Shown: in pieces, positions 43,204-52,432 of the stretch
How the letters are laid out: each line of letters begins with the position of its first letter
Position numbering within the stretch: the stretch's first letter is position 1
From: Coprococcus_C hominis
Lineage (GTDB): Bacteria > Bacillota > Clostridia > Lachnospirales > Lachnospiraceae
Strand: one strand, 5' to 3'
Assembly (NCBI RefSeq): GCF_020687505.1
Contig: NZ_JAJEQT010000002.1
DNA length: 64,000 bases
The notes under the pieces: model-generated
What the model was told of the DNA's origin: nothing
The model's input: only the letters and a program-made list of their open reading frames with translations
Databases searched by the model: none
Made by a program: the position numbers and the translations under genes

Positions 43204-44154
43204 ATGGCGAATGCAAGAGAAATTTCCACACGTATCAAAAGTATCCAGGACACGATGAAAATCACGAAGGCGATGTATATGATGTCTTCTATGAAGCTTC
43301 GGAAAGCAAGACAGAAGCTGGAGAATACAGAACCATACTTCTATGGATTGCAGGAGCAGATTGCAGATATTCTGTTACATTTCCCGGATATGAAGCATCT
43401 TTACTTCGATAATCGCGGCAAGGATCTGCATGAGACGTCAAAACGACGTGCATTTATCGTCATAACAGGTGATAAGGGTATGGCAGGTGCATACAACCAC
43501 AATGTGTTAAAAGAGGCACAGAAGATGGTCGATGAGTCGGATTCCTACCGCTTGTTTGTAGTCGGTGAGCTGGGACGACATTTCTTTTCTTCGCAGGGAT
43601 ATACGCTCGAAGAGGGATTCTGCTATTCGGCGAACAACCCTTCTATCCATCGTGCGCGTATGATTACAGAGCGCATCGTGGAGTTATATAAAGAGGAAGA
43701 ATTTGACGAGGTATATGTTGTCTATACGAAGATGGTAAACAGCATGAAGGAAGAGGTTGAAGTGCAGGAGATTCTGCCACTCAAGACGCATGAGTTTATC
43801 AAGAAGGAATTGCTTGAAGATTCCCAGAAGGGATTAGGAAACAGTGACCGTGAGGCTGCGGAGCAATCCGATGACTGGTTTTTGATCTATCCATCTCCGA
43901 AGAAGGTTTTGGAGAAATTGGTGTATAACTATGTAACAGGTTTTATGTATGGTGTTCTTGTTGAGGGCTCGGCAAGTGAGGAAAACGCCAGAATGATGGC
44001 CATGCAGGCGGCAACGGACAATGCACAGGCAATGTTGCATGAACTTTCAATCGAGTTTAACCGTGTGCGCCAGGCAGCAATCACACAGGAAATCACCGAG
44101 GTGATCGGTGGAGCCAAGGCACTCAAGAAGAAAAAGAAGAAACAAGCGAGGTGA
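43204..44154 (+). CDS. atpG: ATP synthase F1 subunit gamma
   Basis: A 316-residue rotor subunit, starting on the base after the atpHA stop, with GGAGGG upstream. N- and C-terminal helices of the central stalk are clear (REISTRIKSIQDTMKITKAM; FNRVRQAAITQEITEVIGGA). It is somewhat longer than the usual 285-290 residues and ends in a poly-lysine run (KKKKKKQAR). Confidence 0.95.
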   Translation: MANAREISTRIKSIQDTMKITKAMYMMSSMKLRKARQKLENTEPYFYGLQEQIADILLHFPDMKHLYFDNRGKDLHETSKRRAFIVITGDKGMAGAYNHNVLKEAQKMVDESDSYRLFVVGELGRHFFSSQGYTLEEGFCYSANNPSIHRARMITERIVELYKEEEFDEVYVVYTKMVNSMKEEVEVQEILPLKTHEFIKKELLEDSQKGLGNSDREAAEQSDDWFLIYPSPKKVLEKLVYNYVTGFMYGVLVEGSASEENARMMAMQAATDNAQAMLHELSIEFNRVRQAAITQEITEVIGGAKALKKKKKKQAR

Positions 44155-44162
44155 ACGATCGC

Positions 44163-45554
44163 ATGATGGAAAATAAAGGTAAGATCGTACAGGTATCCGG
44201 ACCGGTTGTCGATGTCGAGTTTGCAGATGGGAACCTTCCGCGGATTAAGGATGCCTTGTATGTGATGAACAATGGAAAGAAATGCGTCATGGAAGTATCC
44301 CAGCATATCGGTGACAATGTTGTGCGCTGTATTATGCTTGCGGCGAGTGAGGGCTTGTGCAGAGATATGGAAGTGACAGCAACCGGATCCGGTATTCAGG
44401 TTCCGGTCGGAGAGCAGACATTAGGACGGCTGTTCAATGTACTTGGTGAGACATTGGATGGAAAGGAAAGTCTGGAGAATGGTGAGCATTGGTGTATCCA
44501 CCGTGAGCCGCCAACATTTGAAGACCAGAGCCCGGTTGTTGAGATGCTGGAAACCGGTATCAAGGTTATTGATCTGCTTGCCCCATATGCAAAGGGTGGT
44601 AAGATCGGTCTGTTCGGTGGTGCCGGTGTTGGTAAGACCGTCCTGATTCAGGAGCTGATCCACAATATCGCAACGGAGAGTGGTGGTTATTCCATCTTCA
44701 CCGGAGTTGGAGAGCGTTCCCGTGAAGGTAACGACCTGTGGAATGAGATGAAGGAATCCGGCGTTCTTGATAAGACAGCGCTGGTGTTTGGACAGATGAA
44801 TGAGTCACCGGGTGCCCGTATGCGTGTGGCAGAGACGGGACTTACGATGGCGGAATATTTCCGTGATGTAAAGAAGCAGGATGTGTTGTTATTCATTGAT
44901 AACATCTTCCGTTTTGTACAGGCAGGTTCAGAGGTGTCCGCATTGCTTGGACGTATGCCTTCTGCCGTTGGATACCAGCCAACTCTGGCAAATGATCTGG
45001 GTGAACTGCAGGAGCGTATCGCTTCCACAAAGGATGGTTCTGTAACATCGGTACAGGCGGTCTATGTACCAGCCGATGACCTGACAGACCCGGCACCTGC
45101 TACAACATTCTCTCACTTGGATGCAACGACTGTATTGTCACGTAAGATCGTAGAGCAGGGTATCTATCCGGCTGTTGATCCATTGGAATCAACCTCCCGT
45201 ATTCTGGAGGCAGATGTCGTCGGAGAAGAACATTACCGTGTTGCACGTGAGGTGCAGGAGACTTTGCAGAAGTATAAGGAACTGCAGGATATCATCGCCA
45301 TTCTTGGTATGGAGGAGCTTTCCGACGAGGATAAGCAGACTGTCTACCGTGCGAGAAAGGTACAGCGTTTCCTGTCACAGCCATTCCATGTAGCTGAGAA
45401 TTTTACGAACGTCAAAGGTGTATTTGTACCGGTCAAGGAGACAATCCGTGGATTCAAGGCAATCTTAGATGGTGAGATGGATGCGTATCCGGAGGCAGCC
45501 TTCTTCAATGTCGGTACGATTGAGGATGTAAAGAAGAAAGCAGAAACCCTGTAA
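44163..45554 (+). CDS. atpD: ATP synthase F1 subunit beta
   Basis: A 463-residue catalytic subunit. Walker A is GGAGVGKT (about 151-158), the catalytic region is GVGERSREGNDL, and Walker B is VLLFIDNIFRF. ATG 44163 follows GAGGTGA at the end of atpG; a GTG at 44151 overlaps the atpG stop but would sit on that site. Sequence and length are typical. Confidence 0.97.
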   Translation: MMENKGKIVQVSGPVVDVEFADGNLPRIKDALYVMNNGKKCVMEVSQHIGDNVVRCIMLAASEGLCRDMEVTATGSGIQVPVGEQTLGRLFNVLGETLDGKESLENGEHWCIHREPPTFEDQSPVVEMLETGIKVIDLLAPYAKGGKIGLFGGAGVGKTVLIQELIHNIATESGGYSIFTGVGERSREGNDLWNEMKESGVLDKTALVFGQMNESPGARMRVAETGLTMAEYFRDVKKQDVLLFIDNIFRFVQAGSEVSALLGRMPSAVGYQPTLANDLGELQERIASTKDGSVTSVQAVYVPADDLTDPAPATTFSHLDATTVLSRKIVEQGIYPAVDPLESTSRILEADVVGEEHYRVAREVQETLQKYKELQDIIAILGMEELSDEDKQTVYRARKVQRFLSQPFHVAENFTNVKGVFVPVKETIRGFKAILDGEMDAYPEAAFFNVGTIEDVKKKAETL

Positions 45555-45575
45555 AGGATAGAAAGGGGACGGCGT

Positions 45576-45989
45576 ATGAATACATTTTCACTCAAGATCA
45601 TAGCCTGTGACCGGGTGTTTTATGATGGACCATGTGAAATATTGAAATTCCCCGGCTATGATGGACAGATGGCGATTCTGGCACATCACGAGAAGATGAC
45701 GACGAATATTGAAGTCGGTGAGCTGCATTTCCGGACACCGGATGGAGAAGAGCATGTGGCAATCTGTTCCGACGGACTTCTGAAGGTAAAGAATAACGAG
45801 GTTGTTGTACTTGTCTATTCGGCAGAAAAACCGGAGGAAATCGACGAGTTCCGTGCACAGGCTGCGAAGGAACGTGCCATCGAGCAGATGCAGCAGAAAC
45901 AGAGTATCATGGAATACCACGTATCCCGTGCTTCGCTTGCGAGAGCAATGGCGAGACTGCAGGGACATGACCGTTACGAAGTGAAGTAA
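45576..45989 (+). CDS. atpC: ATP synthase F1 subunit epsilon
   Basis: A 137-residue subunit: a beta-sandwich (about 1-85, with FPGYDGQMAILAHHEKM) and two C-terminal helices (about 90-135) that can inhibit ATP hydrolysis. GAAAGGGGACGGCGT precedes the ATG. It is the last gene of the operon and is followed by a strong bidirectional terminator. Confidence 0.95.
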   Translation: MNTFSLKIIACDRVFYDGPCEILKFPGYDGQMAILAHHEKMTTNIEVGELHFRTPDGEEHVAICSDGLLKVKNNEVVVLVYSAEKPEEIDEFRAQAAKERAIEQMQQKQSIMEYHVSRASLARAMARLQGHDRYEVK

Positions 45990-46000
45990 ATAAAAGGATG

Positions 46001-46039
46001 AAAAAACACCCAACTGTTTAGAAGCAGTTGGGTGTTTTT
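46001..46039. terminator. Bidirectional terminator between atpC and the FtsX-type gene
   Basis: AACACCCAACTG pairs with CAGTTGGGTGTT around an 8-base loop, with an A run on the left and a T run on the right, serving both converging operons. Confidence 0.93.
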
Positions 46040-46065
46040 GTCTGTATATTTTTCGTGAAGTGGCA

Positions 46066-48372
46066 TTACTCCCGGTTCTTCAGTGCCTCTTCCATAGGAA
46101 TCTTCTGAATCTTCTTATACTGCAGGAAACTTAATAACCCGTAACATACAATATCCCAGATCACAACCTGAACATAGATAGATGTTCCGATATGAACATT
46201 TTCCAGCCAGATATCAAAAGTCCGGAAGAGATAGACAATCATTGTCTTCAGGATGACTGTTGATAGTGGCAGACTGATTGCTACACTGACAAGGACAGCT
46301 ATCGCGGTTGAAATAATATAGATTTTCCCGATTTCTCTGTTGTTGTAACCGAGAATCTTCGTCAGGGAAATCGATTCCGCATTTTTCTCCAACACAATCT
46401 TAGAGAGCAGGTAGATAACGATGACGAAGATAATAAGGGAAAGATATTTCATCAGAGGCATCATACGTCCCATCGAATCATTCATCTGGTCGCTTAACTT
46501 CGAATAGTCCGAAGGCCCCATCGTACTGTAGATGAAACTGTCATCTAAATCATCCAGCGCTTTGTCAGAGAAATATCCTGTGAAATAATCCGCATCTTTC
46601 CCGAATGTGTCATTGTAATTATCAATGCTCATAAATACGGAGAAGGCTGCCGGGTAATTGAAGCTGCCGGCAATCCGGAAAGAATATTCTTTATCGCCGT
46701 ATTTTTCCGTTATTTTAATTGTATCGCCCACTTTGTAATCGTTCAGTTTCATGAACGATTTTGAGATGATTATATCCCCTTTTTCTACAGGCATAGAAAC
46801 CTGTGTCAGGTACTTTGAATTGTCTGCGATTCCATATACAAGCACTTCCTTTCCGTCATTATCCGCAAGCGCAGTCAGACAGTATTTTTCAGCAGATGAA
46901 TCGTCAAGCTCTACCGGTGCTTTGAGTGTATATTGATAGTTTGCAATCAGATGGTCAAGCACATTGTCTGTCTGGTCATTTAAGATTGGAAGCATGCTGG
47001 CGGAGAAGATAAACAGGATATTTGCCATCAGGATACCAATCGCCATCGTGATATAGTTGGAGCGGTTCTGCAGGATTGTACGAATCCGGAATCTTGTCAA
47101 AAACTTGAAGTCCGGAAGCTTTGTCACATGCTTTTTCTTACGTTTTGACAGGTCGTGCCGCAGGAAGTTAAGCGGTGACAATCCAAGCATTGATCGAAGC
47201 GCAAGGTAGTTGATTACTAACAGGATTGCAATCGGAATCACAGTCGTAAGCAGAAAGGCGTTTGCATTCCAGACAACCTTGAATACAGGCAGAGAGTAGG
47301 AATGGTAATACATGTCCTCCATGAATTTACGAAAACAAGTGTAACCGCCGATATTTCCGATCACTGCGGCTGCAAGGAATACGTACGTTGACGCAGCCAT
47401 GTAATGCCGGATGATTTCGCCTTTTGTATATCCGGAAGCTCGCAGGGTTCCGATGGCACCGGCTTCTGCTTCAATCGTGCTGAAAGTCATAAGTGCGAAG
47501 ATGAATGCAAGCAGTGCTATCATGATATAGAGCATCATGACCGTGCTGTTTGTATCGCCATCCATATCTTCCCTTGTAAATGTGATCGCTTTATTGTTCT
47601 GCCGCATCAAAAAATCGGTCAGATAATTTCCCTGTGGAGCGAGCTGTTCGGACAATGTGTTCATCAGGTCTGTGCTTACGTCATAAGAAGCCCGGTCATC
47701 AAGACTTCTGTCCGAGAAACGATAAGCAAAGCTGTAGGTAAGCTTGCTTTCGGAGAATTCCTTGAAATAATCTGCCGTGACAAACCCCATGGTAAATGTC
47801 GTTGCGCTGAACATCGAATCAGAGTTTTTCTCGAACAGACAGCTATAATCCGGGACAGCAACTGTTCCGCAGATTGTTAAATCCTTTCCGTCAAAGGTGA
47901 GGGTGTCACCGATTTTGAGATTGTTGTTTTCTGCAAAGAGGCGGTCGATGGCAAGTTCTCCGTTCTTCTCCGGGGCGTGCCCTTCAAAGATCGAATATGT
48001 ATTTAACGCCTCGCGGTTTTCGTAGAGACGGATGGAATAATTGCTGTTGCCTTCAAAGGTGTAATCAAAATTATAGAAGTATTGTTTGTAGATGGTTGCT
48101 TTTGCTGTGTCTGAATCTTCCTGATCAGCGATCTTCTGCAGTTCGGCCACAGAGATTTCACTGTTCGTAGAGAAATGTCCATCCTCTAATTTATATGTCT
48201 CGATACCATCGTCGTAGGTGTACATCATGCTCAGCGAAGTAACCAGCATACCACTGACGATTGAAATCATAAATGTCAGAAACAAAAAGATGGATATGTA
48301 TTTCCCTTTTTCTTTTCTGATATCCCGAAGAATACGTTTACGCAGTGGATTTTTGATTGTTTTATCAGCCAT
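46066..48372 (-). CDS. FtsX-like ABC transporter permease
   Basis: A 768-residue permease with an N-terminal helix (about 28-50), a large extracytoplasmic domain, a first group of three helices (about 275-390), a further helix (about 440-462), a second extracytoplasmic domain and a last helix group (about 630-750). Such permeases often sense or expel antimicrobial peptides. ATG 48372 is better spaced from AGGTG than the ATG two codons before. The ATPase is encoded directly upstream. Confidence 0.9.
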   Translation of the reverse strand: MADKTIKNPLRKRILRDIRKEKGKYISIFLFLTFMISIVSGMLVTSLSMMYTYDDGIETYKLEDGHFSTNSEISVAELQKIADQEDSDTAKATIYKQYFYNFDYTFEGNSNYSIRLYENREALNTYSIFEGHAPEKNGELAIDRLFAENNNLKIGDTLTFDGKDLTICGTVAVPDYSCLFEKNSDSMFSATTFTMGFVTADYFKEFSESKLTYSFAYRFSDRSLDDRASYDVSTDLMNTLSEQLAPQGNYLTDFLMRQNNKAITFTREDMDGDTNSTVMMLYIMIALLAFIFALMTFSTIEAEAGAIGTLRASGYTKGEIIRHYMAASTYVFLAAAVIGNIGGYTCFRKFMEDMYYHSYSLPVFKVVWNANAFLLTTVIPIAILLVINYLALRSMLGLSPLNFLRHDLSKRKKKHVTKLPDFKFLTRFRIRTILQNRSNYITMAIGILMANILFIFSASMLPILNDQTDNVLDHLIANYQYTLKAPVELDDSSAEKYCLTALADNDGKEVLVYGIADNSKYLTQVSMPVEKGDIIISKSFMKLNDYKVGDTIKITEKYGDKEYSFRIAGSFNYPAAFSVFMSIDNYNDTFGKDADYFTGYFSDKALDDLDDSFIYSTMGPSDYSKLSDQMNDSMGRMMPLMKYLSLIIFVIVIYLLSKIVLEKNAESISLTKILGYNNREIGKIYIISTAIAVLVSVAISLPLSTVILKTMIVYLFRTFDIWLENVHIGTSIYVQVVIWDIVCYGLLSFLQYKKIQKIPMEEALKNRE

Positions 48373-48382
48373 ATGCATTCAC

Positions 48383-49081
48383 CTACCAATCTAATTCCAT
48401 CGCCGGTGTCTTTGTTTCGTTTGTATATTCTTTCCGGATCATACCGTCGCGGAGCTTGATCACACGGTCTGCCATGAGTTTGATGGCATCGTTGTGCGTA
48501 ACGATGATGATGGTATTTCCGTATTTCCGGTTGACGTCTTCAATCAATTTCAGAATATCCTTGGAGGTATTGTAATCAAGGGCGCCGGTTGGCTCATCGC
48601 AGAGCAGCAGATCCGGATTCTTGACGATGGCACGACCGATGGATGTACGCTGCTGCTGACCGCCGGAAAGCTGGCTTGGAATCTTATCCTTATGCTCCCA
48701 AAGTCCAAGTGTATGAAGCAGGTCATCGACATCAAGCGGGTTGCTTCCGAGGTAAGCGCCGACCTCGATATTCTCCTTGACGGTCAGGTTCGGGATCAGA
48801 TTATAGAACTGGAAGACGTAACCTAAGTGTTCACGTCGGTAGAGCGTCATCTGCTTTTCGTTCATGGCAGACATGGCAGCACCGTTGATGATGATCTCTC
48901 CCTTATCATAGCTTTCGATGCCGCCGATGATGTTCAACAGGGTAGACTTACCGGAACCGGATGGCCCGAGCAGGACGCAGATCTCGCCTTTTCCGATACC
49001 GGTAGAAAGTCCTTTTAAGACTTGTACACGGTTGTCTTTTTCACCATAGAACTTTTCAAGATTGTTGATTTGTAAGAACAT
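48383..49081 (-). CDS. ABC transporter ATP-binding protein (MacB/LolD type)
   Basis: A 232-residue ATPase: Walker A GPSGSGKS, signature LSGGQQQR, Walker B LLLCDEPTGAL, switch His in IIVTHND. ATG 49081 (MFLQINNLEKFYG) has AAAGGAGG at about 49088-49095. The long hairpin of copy 3 ends seven to nine bases beyond that site. It pairs with the FtsX-type permease; no two-component genes flank the pair. Confidence 0.94.
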   Translation of the reverse strand: MFLQINNLEKFYGEKDNRVQVLKGLSTGIGKGEICVLLGPSGSGKSTLLNIIGGIESYDKGEIIINGAAMSAMNEKQMTLYRREHLGYVFQFYNLIPNLTVKENIEVGAYLGSNPLDVDDLLHTLGLWEHKDKIPSQLSGGQQQRTSIGRAIVKNPDLLLCDEPTGALDYNTSKDILKLIEDVNRKYGNTIIIVTHNDAIKLMADRVIKLRDGMIRKEYTNETKTPAMELDW

Positions 49082-49101
49082 GATTTTCCTCCTTTTATGT
49101 G

Positions 49102-49352
49102 ACTGCGAATCGTGAAGCAAAACACGAATGCAGGTGATGGTAGCGAGTTGCAGATTATCACATTTCTACGCAGACTCGCTCGCGCTCACTTCCGCACATA
49201 GCAGACACTAAACTCACAAAGCACCAATTCTGCGAATTGTTACTCTGTTCGTTAAGTGCTGATGTGCTACAATGGTCTGCTTAAGAACATGTGATAATCT
49301 ACAACTCTTACCTACCATAATGCTCGTGTTTTGCGATTACGTGATAGGCAGT
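49102..49352 (-). repeat. Long leader hairpin, copy 3 (before the ABC ATPase)
   Basis: About 250 bases form an imperfect hairpin read in the same direction as the ABC operon. The outer stem pairs GCAAAACACGA (49117-49127) with TCGTGTTTTGC on the right, and GATTATCACAT with ATGTGATAATC further in; this sequence is unrelated to copies 1 and 2. On the minus strand the core runs CAGACCATTGTAGCAC ... GTGAGTTTAGTG ... GAGCGCGAGCGAGTCTG, a diverged version of the core of copies 1 and 2. Confidence 0.7.
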
Positions 49353-49593
49353 GAATATAAAACTCCCAAATGCATTAACCTTTTTCTATTCTCATACGTG
49401 AAAACATATGAATATATGTTCATATATAAAATAAACGTGTAATACAGGTTTGTCAAGCGTATTTTCGCTTGCTTTGATGGATGTTTTATATATTTGGTTA
49501 ATTGCCGTGGTTATTATAACGCAAAAAGTTAGTCAAAACAAACCGTTTATGCAGGATTTTTGAGCTGTTGGGAAATTTTCTCATTTGTGGGTG

Positions 49594-49845
49594 GCTGGTT
49601 GGGTAAAAAAGTTTAGAATAGGGAAAAAACTCTAATGGGAGGAGGTAGAGAAGAGAGCTAGTTGGGTAAAAAAGTCCGGAAACGGGAAATTGCTCCAATG
49701 GGGAGAGGTAGAAAAGCAAGCTAGTTGGGTAAAAAAGTCCGGAATCGGGGAATTGCTCTAATGGGAGGAGGTAGAGAAGAGAGCTAGTTGGGTAAAAAAG
49801 TCCGGAAACAGGAAATTACTCCAATAGGAAGCAGATAGAGAAAAA
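49594..49845 (+). repeat. 63-bp tandem repeat, four copies
   Basis: Copies start at 49594, 49657, 49720 and 49783, an exact 63-base period. Each begins GCTAGTTGGGTAAAAAAGTC (first copy slightly different) and contains GGAAATTGCTCCAATGGG-like sequence. Copies 2 to 4 are most alike. The period is a multiple of three and the minus strand is open through most of it, but no start or ribosome site supports a gene. The rest of 49353-49986 is AT-rich spacer ending in AGGAGG before the methyltransferase. Confidence 0.9.
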
Positions 49846-49986
49846 GAAAGTATGGATTGAGAAACAAATCACTCTGTGATACCATAGGAAAGAAATAGAA
49901 ACAAACAAGAAAACAACCAAGGTACATATGAAATACAAGAAAACGATAATCGATAATTCTTGGAATAAAATCAGGAGGGAATACAA

Positions 49987-51228
49987 GTGGAACCGAAAGC
50001 AGTCGTGAATTTACGAAAAGGAGAAGGTCGTACCATCAAGGCAGGTGGACTCTGGATCTTCGACAATGAGATAGAGAGCGTGATGGGAAGTGTGGAAGAT
50101 GGCGATATTGTCATCGTGCGTGATTTCGATGGATATCCAATGGGACGCGGATTCATCAACCGGAAATCCAAAATTACCATTCGAATGCTGACTCGAGACG
50201 CAGAGCAGGATATCAACGAAGCATTTCTCCGTATGCGGGTGAAGAATGCCTGGGAATATAGAAAAGCTGTGATGCAGGGTGAAGATCTTACATGTTGTCG
50301 TGTGATCTTTGGTGAGGCGGATTTCCTGCCGGGACTCGTGATTGATCGGTTCTCGGATGTGCTGGTGGTGGAATCCCTCGCACTTGGCATTGATTTATAT
50401 AAGGAACAAATCGTGGATTTGTTGAAAGAGATCATGGCGCAGGATGGTGTCAAGATCCGCGGCGTATACGAGCGGAGTGACGCGAAGGTGCGCAAGAAGG
50501 AAGGACTTGCTCCATATAAAGGATGCATCGGTGCGGAGTTTGAGCCGGTCGTTGAGATCGTGGAGAACGGTGTGCATTATAATGTGGATGTAGCAAATGG
50601 ACAGAAAACAGGATTCTTCCTTGACCAGAAGTACAACCGGCTCGCGATGCAGAAACTGATCAAGGGTCTGACCAGAGGCGTGCAGGAGACACCGTTGCGT
50701 GTGCTTGACTGCTTTACACACATGGGAACCTTTGCATTAAATTGTGGCTATGCTGGGGCGAGTGATGTGTTAGGACTTGATATTTCAGAGTTTGCTGTGG
50801 AGCAGGCAAGAGAAAATGCGAAGCTCAATCATTTGGAGAAGACTGTACATTTTAAAGAGGCAAATGTATTGGACGAGCTGCCAAAGCTTGCTGAAGCAGG
50901 TGAGCAGTTTGACGTTGTAATCTTAGATCCACCGGCGTTTACCAAGTCGCGCGAAGCAACCAAGAATGCAATCAAAGGCTACCGTGAAATCAACCGGAAA
51001 GGCTTGCAGCTTGTAAAAAACGGCGGGTATTTTGCAACCTGTTCCTGCTCACATTTCATGACACAGGAATTGTTCACAAAGGTAATCGGTCAGGCAGCAG
51101 CGAGCGTGCACAAGCGTCTTCGTCAGGTGGAATTCCGGCAGCAGGCACCGGATCATCCGATTTTGTGGGCGGCGGATGAAAGTTATTATTTAAAGTTTTA
51201 CATTTTTCAGGTTGTTGAGGAAAAGTAA
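49987..51228 (+). CDS. RlmI-like 23S rRNA (cytosine-C5) methyltransferase
   Basis: A 413-residue SAM-dependent methyltransferase. An N-terminal PUA domain (VNLRKGEGRTIKAGGLWIFD) is followed by a linking domain and a Rossmann fold with the SAM motif CFTHMGTFALN, the DPPAF motif and the catalytic region ATCSCSHFM. The family (RlmI/YccW) modifies C1962 of 23S rRNA in E. coli. GTG 49987 has AGGAGGGAATACAA upstream. It appears monocistronic. Confidence 0.92.
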   Translation: MEPKAVVNLRKGEGRTIKAGGLWIFDNEIESVMGSVEDGDIVIVRDFDGYPMGRGFINRKSKITIRMLTRDAEQDINEAFLRMRVKNAWEYRKAVMQGEDLTCCRVIFGEADFLPGLVIDRFSDVLVVESLALGIDLYKEQIVDLLKEIMAQDGVKIRGVYERSDAKVRKKEGLAPYKGCIGAEFEPVVEIVENGVHYNVDVANGQKTGFFLDQKYNRLAMQKLIKGLTRGVQETPLRVLDCFTHMGTFALNCGYAGASDVLGLDISEFAVEQARENAKLNHLEKTVHFKEANVLDELPKLAEAGEQFDVVILDPPAFTKSREATKNAIKGYREINRKGLQLVKNGGYFATCSCSHFMTQELFTKVIGQAAASVHKRLRQVEFRQQAPDHPILWAADESYYLKFYIFQVVEEK

Positions 51229-51307
51229 GAGGTGTAGTAACAAGATGGGAAAGCTGAATGTGTTTTAAGAAGATAAGAGAGTAGATAATCATTATATAAG
51301 TGGCTAT

Positions 51308-51544
51308 CTACTCTTTTCGTTTATAGGGTTTCTTTTCATCTGTTTGGTTCAGAAGATAATCAATGCTTGTTTTATAAATCTTGGATAGTTTAATCAGAAT
51401 ATTTGTGGGGATATCATTTTCTCCGGTTTCATATTTCGAATATCCTGTCTGGCTCATATCCAGAAGTTTGGCCAGATATGTTTGTGATATATCATTATCT
51501 TCCCTAAGCTCTCTCAACCTGTTTTTAGTAGAAAATTTACGCAC
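51308..51544 (-). CDS. XRE-family helix-turn-helix regulator
   Basis: A 78-residue DNA-binding protein: the five-helix XRE domain is clear (LRELREDNDISQTYLAKLLD, MSQTGYSKYETGENDIPTNI). It begins with GTG 51544, set by GAGGTGAT. Small stand-alone repressors like this are common on accessory elements; it stands at the left edge of the AT-rich accessory stretch, divergent from a decayed lipoprotein gene. Confidence 0.9.
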   Translation of the reverse strand: MRKFSTKNRLRELREDNDISQTYLAKLLDMSQTGYSKYETGENDIPTNILIKLSKIYKTSIDYLLNQTDEKKPYKRKE

Positions 51545-51651
51545 AAAATCACCTCGGATGTATTGTACTTTAATCTAAAACAGGTTAAAACGATTTGTAA
51601 TAAGATTTTAATATGCAATACAAAAGTATAAGAGGAGAGGATAAGTTATTA

Positions 51652-52280
51652 TGAAGAAGAAAATGTTATTGCAACTACATTTGTAACAGTTGTTCTTGTT
51701 GCGGGTATAGCATTTATTGTTAATGGCTGTGCGGATAAAAATACGGATAGTTCCCAGACTGCAAACACAGAGACAAGTGCGACTATTACAGATGCAGATA
51801 CAGCAGAGAAAGAATCCGTTGATATAGTAGATGCTGACACAGCCAAAGCAGATTTTGATACCGTCAAGACGGGGTCTGAAACTGTCAAGGTAGATGATGC
51901 TAAGTCTGAGGATAACAACTCAGGCAAAGAGCCAGCAACACAGGCACCTGCTACCATTGAGACACCAACGACTCAGGTTCCTACCACACAGGAACCAAGA
52001 ACGGAAGAGCCTACAATTGCTCACTAGCACATATGGAAGACAGTTGTAGATAAAAAAGCTTATGATGAACCTATTTATGAGGAGCAGGATGTGTATGAGT
52101 GGCACTCTATGTGGACTGATGGCAGTTATGCTGATGAATTCAGAGATAAGGAGGTTATGTTTGTGTGCACTTACAATGATGAAACATGAAATTTTCTTGC
52201 AGAGCGATGTTAGGGTATGTCGGATAAGATATTTACATAGAGCGAATGACTTGCCTATTAACAAGGGCGGATCGAATTAG
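51652..52280 (+). pseudogene. Decayed lipoprotein gene
   Basis: GAGGAGAGGATAAGTTATT and ATG 51652 begin a frame that stops after ten codons. Adding one A to the AAAA run at about 51658-51663 restores a lipoprotein: MKKKNVIATTFVTVVLVAGI, then a lipobox (IVNGC) and a long Thr/Asp/Glu/Pro-rich stalk ending PTTQEPRTEEPTIAH. A TAG follows (52025), yet the same frame continues with a folded-looking segment (WKTVVDKKAYDEPIYEEQDV, EWHSMWTDGSYADEF) before further stops. One frameshift and several stops mark it as a pseudogene. The original product would have been a surface lipoprotein of unknown role. Confidence 0.7.
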
Positions 52281-52313
52281 GGAAAAGATGAAATCTTGGT
52301 TAGTGTTAAATTT

Positions 52314-52360
52314 TTTAATATTATATGTATGTTTTTTTTTAATATACATATAATATTAAA
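52314..52360. terminator. 17-bp perfect AT-rich hairpin
   Basis: TTTAATATTATATGTAT pairs perfectly with ATACATATAATATTAAA around a T-rich loop. It separates the decayed lipoprotein gene from the ATPase/Toprim pair. Confidence 0.65.
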
Positions 52361-52383
52361 GGAATATAAATATACAAAATGTA

Positions 52384-52411
52384 TTTACTTTTACCATGAT
52401 TGTGTTAAAAT
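52384..52411 (+). promoter_or_regulatory. Candidate promoter of the ATPase/Toprim pair
   Basis: TTTACT (52384-52389), 16 bases, TAAAAT (52406-52411). The leader to ATG 52433 would be very short, only about 15 bases. Confidence 0.4.
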
Positions 52412-52432
52412 GTGTATAAAGGAGGTAAAAAA

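Noticed and set aside
49498..49719. Minus-strand frame through the 63-bp repeats giving a 21-residue periodic peptide
   Set aside because: Starts at a TTG inside a repeat without ribosome site, and the frame is closed by a stop in the outermost copy; the periodicity follows from the DNA repeat.
49594..49845. Possible CRISPR array
   Set aside because: The units are contiguous with no unique spacers, and no cas genes are nearby; it is a tandem repeat.
52062..52280. Separate small gene downstream of the lipoprotein remnant
   Set aside because: It is in a different frame from the recognisable lipoprotein continuation, has no ribosome site and looks like an out-of-frame shadow.
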